Source of the DNA: Kiloniella laminariae
Lineage (GTDB): Bacteria > Pseudomonadota > Alphaproteobacteria > Kiloniellales > Kiloniellaceae
DNA length: 64,000 nucleotides
Assembly: GCF_027214005.1 (NCBI RefSeq)
Contig: NZ_JAPWGY010000003.1
Location: 496,001-560,000 of the forward strand
Direction: 5' to 3'
The translations under genes and the position numbers were made by a program. The notes under the pieces are model-generated. The model was given only the letters and a program-made list of their open reading frames with translations. It made no database searches and was not told where the DNA came from. How positions within the stretch are numbered: the stretch's first letter is position 1; each line of letters opens with the position of its first letter. Shown here piece after piece: positions 18,714 through 27,634 of the stretch.

Positions 18714-20615
18714 TCAGGCTGGTTCGACCAGCATCCGGCCGCGCATCTCCATATGGAGGGCGTGGCAGAACCACTGGCAATAGAACCAGTGCACACCGGG
18801 CCGATCAGCAATGAAGGTGGCCGAGGCGGTCTGTTGCGGACTGATTTCGAAGGCGATGCCGTAGTTGGCAAGGGTAAAGCCATGAGTGAGGTCTTCAACG
18901 TCATCCAGGTTGGTGATGACGATGGTGACTTCATCACCCTGTTTGACGGTGAATTTCTCAAGGCTGAACTCTGGTGCTACCGAGGTCATATACACCCGTA
19001 CCTTGTTGCCATCACGAACAACGTCCTGGCAGTCTTCCGGGTCAATTCCGTCAGCCTTGGCCATGGCAATGGTATCGGCAAAGGTCGGATCGTCCCGTTT
19101 GTAGATATGAGCAGGATTCACAACGGATCGGTGAACAAGAATACAGTCATGGGGTTCGGCAAAGGTCGGACCATCATGAACGATTTTCATTTCATCACCG
19201 GAAATGTCGATTAATTGCTCATTCTCAGGTTTCAGCGGTCCGACATTTATGTAGCGATCTTTTGAGAATTTATTTAGTGATATCAGCCATTTACCGTCAG
19301 CTTCAGAAGTTTCGCCCATAGTGGTCGAGTTATGGCCGGGTTGATATTGAACATCGATTTTCTGAATGATGGGGTCAACTTCTTCGCCTTTATAGGCCCG
19401 GATTGCTTTGCTGATGTCCCACTTGGCAATCTGGCTGTCGAGGAAGAGAGTTGTATAGGCGAAACCACGGTTATCGAAAGCAGTATGAAGCGGGCCAAGT
19501 CCCAGTTGTGGTTCAGCGACAATGGCGTCTCTTGGGGCAATTTTACCTTCGAAGACATCGTCCAGAAGCTCAACGTCGATCACTGACACTGTTGGTGACA
19601 GCTTGCCATTGATCACGATGTGGCGCTTGTCCGGTGCTGCATTCACGCCATGGGGGCTGTTTGATATTGGAATGTAGGTTGTTAGTGGAGAACCTTTGCG
19701 ACCATCGACAACAGGTACCCCTCCTTCATAAACCTCATAATCACCCTTTGCGACAGCCTCCTCGATGCGTTTGATATTGAAAACAACACAGTGGTCCTGC
19801 TCTGAGGATGTCATTTCGGCAAGTGTGGTTCCCTCTTCAGAGTTATAACAAGAGGAGATGGCATACTTGCCCTGGTAATCGGCATCAACGTTGTCGAGGT
19901 TCCCACTGACCTTGACCTGCCATTTGACTTCCATTGTGTCGCCGTCGATGGCACTGAATATAGCAACGTATTTACTTGGGTCATCCAGAACAGAGCCGTC
20001 GTTTGGCAAAGGAATTCTGTGTTCGCCGTTGGCAAAAATGTATCCGGTGCGTGGGTATTTTTGCGGGCGCAGACCATGAATATCAGACGCGTTCGGAATT
20101 TCGATGACTTTATCGACCTTCATGATGTCACAGCGAACACGGGCTACGCGAGTGTTGGCTTTGTCATTCATGAAGAGATAACGGCCATCGTATGCTCCGT
20201 CGGTAAAGGACATGTGCGGGTGATGCAGATCCCCGTTCATGTAGTCCCCGCCACGGGTCTCAAGGAACTTTTTTGTTTTTGGCAGCAGGTTTTCGGTCAG
20301 AATCTTTTTACTCTCGTTGGTCAAGCCCCAACCTGTGGCAGAACAACGGTTGAAAACCGGCACACGCATCAGTTCACGCATGGAAGGCAAGCCAAGAATA
20401 CGCAATTCACCAGCCTGGCCGGATGACCAGAAGCCGTAATATTCGTCGAGTTGCCCCGGTTCAACGGCGGCGAGGTTATTGCCGGAAGCCTGGGCGGCTG
20501 TCGGGAGGCCGCTGACAACAGCGGCTCCTGTTGCTGCGCCGACACCGGCAATGGTGGCCAACTTGGCAGAACCACCTAATAGATCTCTTCTGGACAGGCC
20601 TTTATTTTCAGACAT
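18714..20615 (-). CDS. nosZ: Nitrous-oxide reductase, Tat-dependent (clade I type)
   Basis: NosZ is the periplasmic copper enzyme that reduces N2O to N2. The 633-residue precursor starts with a twin-arginine signal ([18 protein letters not shown]), which marks the clade I type. The seven-bladed propeller carries the Cu(Z) histidines, for example DLHHPHMSF and SNSPHGVN. The C-terminal cupredoxin has the Cu(A) ligands in the C[11 protein letters not shown] stretch near the end. GAGGAG precedes the ATG at 20615. It is the second gene of the nos operon, 126 bases after nosR. Confidence 0.97.
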   Translation of the reverse strand: MSENKGLSRRDLLGGSAKLATIAGVGAATGAAVVSGLPTAAQASGNNLAAVEPGQLDEYYGFWSSGQAGELRILGLPSMRELMRVPVFNRCSATGWGLTNESKKILTENLLPKTKKFLETRGGDYMNGDLHHPHMSFTDGAYDGRYLFMNDKANTRVARVRCDIMKVDKVIEIPNASDIHGLRPQKYPRTGYIFANGEHRIPLPNDGSVLDDPSKYVAIFSAIDGDTMEVKWQVKVSGNLDNVDADYQGKYAISSCYNSEEGTTLAEMTSSEQDHCVVFNIKRIEEAVAKGDYEVYEGGVPVVDGRKGSPLTTYIPISNSPHGVNAAPDKRHIVINGKLSPTVSVIDVELLDDVFEGKIAPRDAIVAEPQLGLGPLHTAFDNRGFAYTTLFLDSQIAKWDISKAIRAYKGEEVDPIIQKIDVQYQPGHNSTTMGETSEADGKWLISLNKFSKDRYINVGPLKPENEQLIDISGDEMKIVHDGPTFAEPHDCILVHRSVVNPAHIYKRDDPTFADTIAMAKADGIDPEDCQDVVRDGNKVRVYMTSVAPEFSLEKFTVKQGDEVTIVITNLDDVEDLTHGFTLANYGIAFEISPQQTASATFIADRPGVHWFYCQWFCHALHMEMRGRMLVEPA

Positions 20616-20703
20616 GTCTGTGCTCCTCTTTAATGTGCCGGTCTGTCGCTTGTCTCACCACTCAACAGGCCTGGCGGGTAGTCACCCCTACGGTGACGGC
20701 TCG

Positions 20704-20735
20704 GCTGCTTCGGGTTTTTGTCGACCCGAAGCAGC
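20704..20735 (-). other. Strong 12-bp hairpin in the nosR-nosZ gap
   Basis: GCTGCTTCGGGT pairs perfectly with ACCCGAAGCAGC around an 8-base loop, seven bases after the nosR stop. There is no T run after it on the minus strand, so it is unlikely to terminate. A smaller hairpin (GTCACC/GGTGAC, 20681-20697) follows. The pair may protect or process the nosR-nosZ message. Confidence 0.7.
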
Positions 20736-20741
20736 TTTGTC

Positions 20742-23120
20742 CTATTTGCCTTTGGCAGAAAGGACAGCTTGTTTCTTGTCATCTACCCCGATGAAATCGG
20801 GGATCTCGGCAGCGGGACACCCTCCCTTGATTAGCTCTGCGCTTTTGCTTTGCATGTCCTGAAGCCGTTCGCTGCGTTTGCGCTTCTGCACCATGGGCGG
20901 GCAGCGATGATCGTCGTGATAGACGACCTGACAGTGCAGGCAATAGAGACACTCATTCGGGTTGATTTCGCCTGTGGGGTGGATTGCCTGGACCATGCAT
21001 TCCTTGGCGCAGGTCTGGCAGGGTTTTCCACAGTCTTTCGGATGCCGTTTCAGCCATTCGAACATGCGCATGCGTCCGGGGATCGCCAGGGCGGCGCCAA
21101 GTGGACAGAGATAACGACAATAGAATCTTTCGACAAATAGTCCGGCGGCCAACAGGCTGATTGCAAAGAGCACCCAGGGCCATTCGCGGGCAAATTTGAG
21201 AATGATGGCTGTTTTGAAGGGTTCAATCTCAGCCCAATGTTCTGCATCCTGCAAAGAGTAGAGTGAGAGGCCAAACAGTGCGAGGAAGATGATATATTTT
21301 AAGGGCCAGAGGCGTTCGTGCAGTCCCCAGGGCAGCTCAAACTGAGGGACTTTGCAGCGTTTGGCAATCTGGTTCACCAGTTCTTGCAAGGCACCAAAGG
21401 GACAAAGCCAACCGCAATAGGCACCACGACCCCAGAATAGTAATCCGCCAGCAACAGAGAGCCAAAGCAGGAAGATCAGGGGCTCCATCAAGAAATAGTT
21501 CCAGCTGAAGTCAGTCAGAAGGGCGTTGAAGAAAGTCAGGACGTTGACAACAGACAATTGGGCCTGGGCATAGAAGCCAACAAAAAACAGGGTAAAGGTC
21601 AGAAAGCTGTTCCGGGTCCAGACAAGCAGGCGCGGATGTTTGACCAGCCAATCCTGGAAGAAGAAGATAACAGTCAGTACCGCGAGCGCGAGGGACAGTG
21701 CGCCAATTTCAAGTTGTTTCAGATCCCACATGCGTTTCCAGAGCGCGGTGCGACTGGCATCTTCTGATTGATCTGTCGCTGTGACTTCTGGGCTGATTGC
21801 TGCGGGAAGAACGGGAGCCAGTTTCTCGACTTTGACATAGCTGGCGGGCAGGTCATAGCTCAGATCAAAGGCAAGGAATACTTTCTTGATAGCGCCAACT
21901 TCGCGGTTGGCCAGAAGCTCGATTCTAAAGGTTTCAGCCGGGTTGAAAGGAACGTTGGTCGGAATTCTGAAAATACCGATTTCCTTGAAAGCCGGAGAGC
22001 CTTCTGCTTCGAGATCGCCGATACGGGTATGAAGTTTATCGCGGAATCGAACGCTGTTTTCGCCCTGAATCAGCTGGAAGCGGTCAAAAATTCCACCGCG
22101 AACATAGCCTGATCCCTTGAAAGAATACCGGCCATTGGCAAAAACCATTATCGCTTCCTGTCCTGGCTCCAGGCTGGCAAGAAGGTTCTGGTATTCGGCT
22201 TCGCCAAGCAGGGTTCGTCCGATAACAGGAACAGAAACCGGGGCAAGATAGAGGTCGATGTAGGTTTCTTCGGGATCACCTTTTTCCGGTCTTTTGGCGG
22301 CAACAGGATCACCGGATTCAGCAAAGGCGGCATTGATTCCGCCAAGGCTGATAACCCGGTGTCTGACGGCACCGTTACCAAGCAGGGTTTCCCAGTCCAC
22401 GGGTGTTGTCTGGCTCAGGTCTACAGTTCTGCGTTCGCTCGGCTGCTGCTCGACAGCCGCACTCAATCCGCCAATGCCGATATGGCGGGCAAATTTGATG
22501 GCAGAACGGAAAATTGAATCCTCGATCACCATAATTGTGACGGTCGCACCGCTGATCATGTCCACTTCGCCGGTATCCCGGCCTTTTCCTGTACGGGCTA
22601 TGGTGTCAATGCCAGTGTAGCCAGCCATAAAGTTGGTGATCTTTTTTTCCGGAATTCCGATCAGCACGATGGGTTCGCTGTGTTTAACCAGTTTTGTACC
22701 GGTAATCACGCCCTTGAGATCAATGCCGACCATGACGTGAATGGGTTTGCCGGAATAGCCTGTCGCATTGACAAAATCGGTATTGAGATAGGCAAAACCA
22801 ACTTCTTCGCCATCAGCAATGATTTTGGCATAGGGGGGTGTCGCCGCAACCGGTTCGAGACTGCTGGCGCCAGGGAAAAGCTCTTCTGCGATGATTTCGT
22901 TGCTATAGCGGGCAAAATTACCGCCGGACGGAGCGGCATAACTTTTACTTTCCGCCAAGCCTGGTGCAGTCAGAACAAACAATAAACTTAAGGACACCAG
23001 CAGGGCGACAACGGCATGAACAAGGACCGTGCCTTGTGAGAAAACAGGCGTTAGGGCAGCTGTGTCTGAGCCTTGGTGTAAATTTTTAGTATCTTGAGCC
23101 CACGCCTTTTGGTCTGGCAC
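20742..23120 (-). CDS. nosR: NosR flavo-iron-sulfur membrane protein
   Basis: NosR is needed for nosZ expression and for electron supply to N2O reductase. The 792-residue protein has an N-terminal hydrophobic signal and then a periplasmic FMN-binding domain with the flavinylation motif in MISGATVTIMV. Several spans follow, with polyferredoxin motifs GAYCGWLCPFGALQE and FYCRYLCPLGAAL. The C-terminal cytoplasmic 4Fe-4S clusters are in CGKPCQTCAKECM and CLYCLHCQ. Start is a GTG at 23120 with GGGAG upstream. The flavin is presumably attached by the ApbE-like NosX of the same operon. Confidence 0.95.
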   Translation of the reverse strand: MPDQKAWAQDTKNLHQGSDTAALTPVFSQGTVLVHAVVALLVSLSLLFVLTAPGLAESKSYAAPSGGNFARYSNEIIAEELFPGASSLEPVAATPPYAKIIADGEEVGFAYLNTDFVNATGYSGKPIHVMVGIDLKGVITGTKLVKHSEPIVLIGIPEKKITNFMAGYTGIDTIARTGKGRDTGEVDMISGATVTIMVIEDSIFRSAIKFARHIGIGGLSAAVEQQPSERRTVDLSQTTPVDWETLLGNGAVRHRVISLGGINAAFAESGDPVAAKRPEKGDPEETYIDLYLAPVSVPVIGRTLLGEAEYQNLLASLEPGQEAIMVFANGRYSFKGSGYVRGGIFDRFQLIQGENSVRFRDKLHTRIGDLEAEGSPAFKEIGIFRIPTNVPFNPAETFRIELLANREVGAIKKVFLAFDLSYDLPASYVKVEKLAPVLPAAISPEVTATDQSEDASRTALWKRMWDLKQLEIGALSLALAVLTVIFFFQDWLVKHPRLLVWTRNSFLTFTLFFVGFYAQAQLSVVNVLTFFNALLTDFSWNYFLMEPLIFLLWLSVAGGLLFWGRGAYCGWLCPFGALQELVNQIAKRCKVPQFELPWGLHERLWPLKYIIFLALFGLSLYSLQDAEHWAEIEPFKTAIILKFAREWPWVLFAISLLAAGLFVERFYCRYLCPLGAALAIPGRMRMFEWLKRHPKDCGKPCQTCAKECMVQAIHPTGEINPNECLYCLHCQVVYHDDHRCPPMVQKRKRSERLQDMQSKSAELIKGGCPAAEIPDFIGVDDKKQAVLSAKGK

Positions 23121-23188
23121 GCGACAACTCCCTTCGCATCCATTAAGTCCTGACAGAGCGATATTCTGCCTGTCACAGGGGCTTGCCC

Positions 23189-23202
23189 TTGATGTAGGTC
23201 AA
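23189..23202. promoter_or_regulatory. FNR/NNR-type box upstream of nosR
   Basis: On the minus strand the site reads TTGACCTACATCAA, which fits TTGAT-N4-ATCAA with one mismatch. Its centre is 75 bases before the nosR start. Activation from -41.5 would place the transcript start near 23154, leaving a leader of about 34 bases. The site agrees with low-oxygen or NO-dependent control of a nos operon. Confidence 0.75.
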
Positions 23203-23446
23203 TAAACGAAAAAAGAAGTGCTTCAGGTGAATGTTATGGCGGCTGCGCGCGATTGGGGGGAAGAAGTATTGTGTAACCGTTTTCTTCTCGCTTAACCCTC
23301 TACCCCATATGGGTAAAAGGGCAGAGGGGGAAGGTTTTGAGTCGGTTTGATTGCTGCAACAGAGAAATTACGCACTAATGGCGATATCTTTGGCATCCTT
23401 AAAATATCGGCAAGGAATCCGGCTCTGTGAATCAGCAAGAGCGAAT
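23203..23446. other. Intergenic region between nosR promoter and the end of hutG
   Basis: About 240 bases with no believable gene. It contains a partly palindromic C/G-rich stretch at about 23295-23330 (TACCC-catat-GGGTA flanked by CCCTC and GAGGG) that might fold. I see no clear terminator for hutG. Confidence 0.35.
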
Positions 23447-24283
23447 TCAGGGGCGTAGGCTGCCTGAAAGAACCAGTTGTGTGAGCTGATCAAGAATTGC
23501 CTTAAGGTATGGGCGGAGGAGGTCAGCCTTGGCCTTGTCATAGTCAAAGGGGATCTGTTCCCCTGCCAGATGGGTCGCCTGGGTCAGTTCCATCTGGATT
23601 GCGTGAATTCCGGTTTTTGGCTGTCCATAATGACGTGTTGTCCAGCCACCCTTGAAGCGCCCGTTAAGAACAGTGGTAAAGTCTTCTGCCTTTTGACAAA
23701 TACCTTGAACTGTCTGTTCAATCAGAGGGTGACAGGTTTCACCATTATTTGTGCCGATATTAAAATCTGGCAGCTTGCCATCAAAGAGAAAGGGAATATG
23801 CGAGCGGATTGAGTGACAGTCATATAGAATGGCTGAGCCATGAATCTGGCGAACCCGTTCCAGTTCGCTGGCAAGTGTTTCATGATAGGGACCATGGAAC
23901 AGCGTGCGCCTGCGTTCGATTTCATCTGCATCCGGTTCCTGACCTGCCTGATAGATCGGCTGATTATCAAAGTCTGTCAGCGGGCAGAGACTAGTGGTGT
24001 TCTGTCCGGGATAGAGACTGACTCCACTGGGATCACGGTTGGCATCAATGGCATAGCGGTGAAAGTTGGCTTTGACGATTGTTACTTCTGGTAACAGACC
24101 GGTATAGAGCTGATCGATGTGCCAGTCGGTGTCCGTCAGCATTTTCCCGGTTTCATTCAGCTTTTCCAGTATATCTGCGGGGAGCCATGTACCTGTGTGG
24201 GGCATACCGAGAACCACAGGACTGTTTCCCCTTGTCACGGTTACAACAGCTGGGGTCGAAGGATGTGAACTGGAAGAGGGCAT
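23447..24283 (-). CDS. hutG: N-formylglutamate deformylase
   Basis: HutG of this type releases formate from N-formyl-L-glutamate, the last step of the five-step histidine route that uses HutF. The ~278-residue protein has the FGase-family blocks VVLGMPHTGTWLP, IDANRDPSG, and SAILYDCHSIRSHIPFLFDGKLPDFNIG (written here in parts). A final IQMELTQATHL block is also there. The ATG at 24283 has GAGG upstream and begins MPSSSSHPSTP. The longer frame to 24301 is less likely. It is divergent from hutF across a short regulatory region. Confidence 0.94.
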   Translation of the reverse strand: MPSSSSHPSTPAVVTVTRGNSPVVLGMPHTGTWLPADILEKLNETGKMLTDTDWHIDQLYTGLLPEVTIVKANFHRYAIDANRDPSGVSLYPGQNTTSLCPLTDFDNQPIYQAGQEPDADEIERRRTLFHGPYHETLASELERVRQIHGSAILYDCHSIRSHIPFLFDGKLPDFNIGTNNGETCHPLIEQTVQGICQKAEDFTTVLNGRFKGGWTTRHYGQPKTGIHAIQMELTQATHLAGEQIPFDYDKAKADLLRPYLKAILDQLTQLVLSGSLRP

Positions 24284-24307
24284 AAGGAACCTCGCTTGCA
24301 AACGGGC

Positions 24308-24335
24308 TTGATCAGGGTGAACTTTTTAGTATTAT
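24308..24335 (+). promoter_or_regulatory. Candidate sigma-70 promoter for hutF-hutC
   Basis: TTGATC (24308-24313) and TATTAT (24330-24335) are separated by 16 bases and point toward hutF. The -10 hexamer overlaps the left arm of the palindrome, so a bound repressor would block it. Confidence 0.6.
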
Positions 24336-24351
24336 GTCTGCACATAATACT
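24328..24351. promoter_or_regulatory. Candidate HutC operator between hutG and hutF
   Basis: AGTATTATGT and ACATAATACT form a perfect 10-base inverted repeat around CTGC. It is centred in the 96-base gap between the divergent start codons and overlaps the -10 elements of both candidate promoters. The GntR-type regulator HutC is encoded two genes away, so it is the natural binding partner. Confidence 0.75.
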
Positions 24352-24359
24352 TTGTCAAG
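24331..24359 (-). promoter_or_regulatory. Candidate sigma-70 promoter for hutG
   Basis: On the minus strand TTGACA (24359-24354) and CATAAT (24336-24331) are 17 bases apart, an almost ideal sigma-70 promoter. The palindrome lies inside the spacer and -10 region. Confidence 0.65.
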
Positions 24360-24379
24360 ATGATGACCGGAGAAGCAGA

Positions 24380-25759
24380 GTGAGACATTTGTGGGCGGAG
24401 CAGGCCCTGACCGACAGAGGCTGGGAAAAAAACGTTCGGGTAACCATTGGCGTTGATGGCGTAATCTCAACTGTGGAAGCAAATTGCCCCGCTCCGCAGT
24501 CTGTTGCCGAGGGCGAGAGCTTTGGAATTCTCCTGCCGGCCCCAACCAATCTCCACAGCCATGCTTTCCAGCGCGCTCTTGCTGGTATGACAGAGACCCG
24601 TGGACAGGATCCACGCGACAGTTTCTGGACCTGGCGCAAGCTGATGTACCGTTTTCTTGACCATCTGACACCGGATGACATTGAAGCCATCACGGGCTTT
24701 GTTCAGATGGAGATGCTGGAAGCCGGATATGCTGCGGCTTGTGAGTTTCACTATGTCCATCACCAAGCTGGCGGTATTTCCTATGACGATATAGGGGAAC
24801 TTTCCAGTCGCGTGATCGCTGCCACGGCTGAAACCGGGATTGGCCTGACCCTATTGCCGGTGCTTTACGAACACGGAGGCTGTGATGGTCGTGTACTTGG
24901 ACCGGGGCAAATCCGTTTTGGCAATAGTCCTGAACGTTTCCAGAAGCTGTTTGAGGCTGCTGGCAAGGCGCTTGATGTCTTGCCCGATGATAGCCGCTTG
25001 GGTGTTGCGCCGCATTCCCTGCGCGCGGTTAGTCAGGAAGGGCTGACTTTTGCAGCGGGCCTGGCTCCGAAGGCTCCGCTGCATATGCACATTGCAGAGC
25101 AAACTGCCGAAATCGAGGAAATTCAGGCGGCATGGGGCAAGCGCCCGATGGAATGGCTGCTTGAAAACCACGAGGTTGATAATCGCTGGTGTCTGATCCA
25201 TTCAACCCATATGGAGCCGCACGAAACTGAAGGGCTAGCCAGATCAGGTGCCGTAGCCGGGCTTTGTCCGATCACCGAGTCCAGTCTTGGGGACGGAATT
25301 TTTGACGGCGTACGCTATCTGGCTGCAGGCGGGAAATTCGGGATCGGCTCTGACTCCAATATCCGGATTTCCCTGGCGGAAGAGCTGCGCACACTGGAGT
25401 ATTCCCAACGGTTACGCGATCGGGGCCGTGCGGTACTGGCAACAGCAACACAGTCAACCGGACGCGTGCTGCTTGAGGGAGCAGCCTTGGGGGGAGCCCA
25501 GGCCGGGCAACGGAATGCAGGGGTTCTGAAAGCGGGCAAGACGGCAGATATTTTTGCGCTGGATGCCAATGCAGTGGATCTGCTTGGGAAAGAGGGGGAT
25601 GCGCTGCTGGACAGCTATATCTTTGCTGGCGATGACCGAATGATTACCGATGTCTGGTCAGCGGGCCGTCATCTGGTAAAAGAAGGACGGCACATCAAGC
25701 ACGATCTGCTGGTTGAACGTTACAAAAAGACAATGAAATCGCTTAGGGACAGAGTTTGA
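24380..25759 (+). CDS. hutF: Formimidoylglutamate deiminase
   Basis: HutF converts N-formimino-L-glutamate to N-formylglutamate and ammonia. The ~459-residue amidohydrolase has the first metal motif in NLHSHAFQRALAG and the FHYVHH segment. It also shows APHSLRAV, HMHIAEQ, LIHSTHMEPHE and GIGSDSNIRIS, which carry the metal-binding His and Asp residues. GTG at 24380 is the best start: GGAGAAG lies just upstream and VRHLWAEQAL is the usual beginning. Its last codons overlap the start of hutC. The hutG/hutF pair shows that the deiminase-plus-deformylase branch of histidine degradation is used. Confidence 0.94.
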   Translation: MRHLWAEQALTDRGWEKNVRVTIGVDGVISTVEANCPAPQSVAEGESFGILLPAPTNLHSHAFQRALAGMTETRGQDPRDSFWTWRKLMYRFLDHLTPDDIEAITGFVQMEMLEAGYAAACEFHYVHHQAGGISYDDIGELSSRVIAATAETGIGLTLLPVLYEHGGCDGRVLGPGQIRFGNSPERFQKLFEAAGKALDVLPDDSRLGVAPHSLRAVSQEGLTFAAGLAPKAPLHMHIAEQTAEIEEIQAAWGKRPMEWLLENHEVDNRWCLIHSTHMEPHETEGLARSGAVAGLCPITESSLGDGIFDGVRYLAAGGKFGIGSDSNIRISLAEELRTLEYSQRLRDRGRAVLATATQSTGRVLLEGAALGGAQAGQRNAGVLKAGKTADIFALDANAVDLLGKEGDALLDSYIFAGDDRMITDVWSAGRHLVKEGRHIKHDLLVERYKKTMKSLRDRV

Positions 25760-26457
25760 CGCTATCGGAGATCAACAGCTGGCAGACGATCAAGGCGGAG
25801 GTGATGCGCCGTATCGTCGAGCGTGTCTGGCTGCCGGGAGATCAGATACCGAATGAGGTTGATCTGGCCGAGGAATTTGGCTGTGCCAGGGCCACTGTCA
25901 ATCGTGCGTTGCGCGAGGTGGCAGAAGCCGGACTTGTCGAGCGACGGCGCAAGGCAGGAACCCGTGTTGCGCTGAACCCGACACGCAAGGCAACACTTGA
26001 AATTCCCATTACCCGTCTGGAAGTTGAGCAGCGCGGGTGGCGTTGGCGTCATGTAATCCTCGAACGAGAGGAAACCTTGCCGCCAGCTGTCGTAACAACA
26101 AGGCTCGGCCTGTCTGACAAGATTCCGATGCTGCATGTTCGCACCCTGCACTATGCAGATAACAGCCCCTTTCTGTATGAGGATCGCTGGGTCAACATCT
26201 CGGCCATTGAAGCAATCCGGTCTGTCAATTTTCAGTCTATTGATGCCAATGAATGGCTGGTGCAAAACGCGCCTTTTACCCGTGGAGACATCACTTTTTC
26301 AGCAGCGAATGCCACGGAACTTGAGGCCGAGCTACTGGAAGCAAAAAAAGGGGCGGCAATTTTCGTAATAGACCGCACAACATGGAACGGTGATATTCCA
26401 GTTACCCTTGTCCGTCTGGCCTATGCACCGGGATACCGAGTCCATACGGAACTATAA
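25756..26457 (+). CDS. hutC: HutC, GntR-family histidine utilisation repressor
   Basis: The 233-residue regulator has an N-terminal GntR winged helix (residues ~8-75: RIVERVWLPGDQIPNEVDL, then ARATVNRALREVAEAGLVERRRKAGTRV in parts) and a UTRA effector domain (~90-230) that senses urocanate in the family. The start is TTG at 25756, which overlaps the hutF stop (TTGA). In studied bacteria HutC represses hut genes until urocanate accumulates. The large palindrome between hutG and hutF is its probable site. Confidence 0.92.
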   Translation: MTLSEINSWQTIKAEVMRRIVERVWLPGDQIPNEVDLAEEFGCARATVNRALREVAEAGLVERRRKAGTRVALNPTRKATLEIPITRLEVEQRGWRWRHVILEREETLPPAVVTTRLGLSDKIPMLHVRTLHYADNSPFLYEDRWVNISAIEAIRSVNFQSIDANEWLVQNAPFTRGDITFSAANATELEAELLEAKKGAAIFVIDRTTWNGDIPVTLVRLAYAPGYRVHTEL

Positions 26458-26471
26458 AAACTATATCCATC

Positions 26472-27017
26472 TTAGGATTGAGGCACTGGCGTTGAAGGCA
26501 TCAGCTCATCAGCAAGAAGTTCTTCAATAAAAAAGCTGAGAAGCTGTGGGCGTCCTGATACCGAGGCCTTCCTGTAGATCGCGTTACACTGTGCCTTGAT
26601 TGTCCCCTCACGTGTCTGGCGAAGCTGGGCAATGTCAGAAAACGACAGCCCCTTGATCAGAAAGAGGGCAACCTCGCGCTCGGCAGGGGTCAAGGTCCAT
26701 TCGATAAAATACTGGTCCAGCATCTGGGCAAATGCGCCTGAGGCGATCCTGAGTTGCTCTTCCATCCGGCGCTGCCGATACAGCACGCGTTTTATCTCTG
26801 TCGCGGTGAAAGCCACGCTGATGCTCATGGCGACGACGACAAAAAATTCGGTAACATCGTGGTCCAGCCCCGGGAAGTGTTGACTGGCGAAGAACTGATC
26901 TCCCAGGGCATCAGACAGGAAAAAAAGCGTGCCGCTGATCTGGACAAACAAAAGTATCCAGAGCATCACACGCCGATTGAATACAGGATTGGCAGGGCCG
27001 GGTGATGTGCTGGACAT
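26472..27017 (-). CDS. Membrane-anchored LuxR-type transcriptional regulator
   Basis: This 181-residue protein has two membrane spans (about residues 17-38 and 54-75), a short periplasmic loop rich in H, D and F, a helical linker (EIKRVLYRQRRMEEQLRIASGAF) and a C-terminal LuxR/GerE helix-turn-helix (~108-165: LTPAEREVALFLIKGLSFSDIA, then REGTIKAQCNAIYRKA). There is no receiver or autoinducer domain. AGAAGG precedes the ATG. It is the last gene of a three-gene set after a PepSY protein and a cytochrome b561, with 20 bases to the latter. It may transduce a redox or haem signal to DNA, which is inference. Confidence 0.85.
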   Translation of the reverse strand: MSSTSPGPANPVFNRRVMLWILLFVQISGTLFFLSDALGDQFFASQHFPGLDHDVTEFFVVVAMSISVAFTATEIKRVLYRQRRMEEQLRIASGAFAQMLDQYFIEWTLTPAEREVALFLIKGLSFSDIAQLRQTREGTIKAQCNAIYRKASVSGRPQLLSFFIEELLADELMPSTPVPQS

Positions 27018-27037
27018 GAATGACCTTCTTCTCGCAG

Positions 27038-27577
27038 TTACCTGTTTTTTCCAATAATCTCCGGCATTTCTTTTACGCCGGTTATCATCGCTTTTACCAG
27101 ATTGATTTTAGAGCGTTTGGTTTCCCAGACAACGCCGAGAAGGTGAAATATTACGGAAAGCATTGTATAATTTGCCAAAAATTCATGCAGTTCCTCAAGC
27201 CATTTCATGCCCCAGAAAAAAACGGTTTCAGAAAGAATACCAGTCAGACTCAACAGGGCGAGAGAGCCAAGAAGGTTCAGCACCATCAGTGCCCCAAGCG
27301 GGTTGTGGCCGACATGATTTTCTTGGTGCCGGAAAAACTGTCGCTTCAGATGTTCTTTCAGCTGTGTTGACGTCGGCACAAAATTATCAAAACGGGCATG
27401 ATATGAGCCGATAAAACCCCAGACTATTCTCAAGATAATAAGAATAAGCAGTGCGTACCCCAGCAAGCTGTGCAGCTTGCCACCGTCTTCCGTGACAAAA
27501 AAATTGAGCAGGAAAAACAAGGCGGTTGCGCCGTGAAACAAGCGAATAAAAATATCCCATACCTTGATGGATTGCAT
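27038..27577 (-). CDS. Cytochrome b561 / di-haem b-type membrane protein
   Basis: The 179-residue protein has four membrane helices and histidines in spans suited for two b haems (H15, H36, the NPLGALMVL span and H in VIFHLLG). The WDIFIRLFHGATALFF start and HNPLGALMVL motif identify the cytochrome b561 family related to Ni/Fe-hydrogenase b subunits. It likely passes electrons across the membrane. A PepSY protein gene lies 57 bases upstream and a membrane LuxR gene 20 bases downstream. Confidence 0.88.
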   Translation of the reverse strand: MQSIKVWDIFIRLFHGATALFFLLNFFVTEDGGKLHSLLGYALLILIILRIVWGFIGSYHARFDNFVPTSTQLKEHLKRQFFRHQENHVGHNPLGALMVLNLLGSLALLSLTGILSETVFFWGMKWLEELHEFLANYTMLSVIFHLLGVVWETKRSKINLVKAMITGVKEMPEIIGKNR

Positions 27578-27634
27578 GGTCGTTCCCCTTGAAAAACAGG
27601 GAGCAGCAAGCTGTGCTGCCCCTGATCTGCGTTA

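Noticed and set aside
23290-23335. C/G-rich partial palindrome (TACCC-catat-GGGTA) near the end of hutG
   Set aside because: The stem is short and imperfect and has no T tract, so I could not call it a terminator or operator with confidence.
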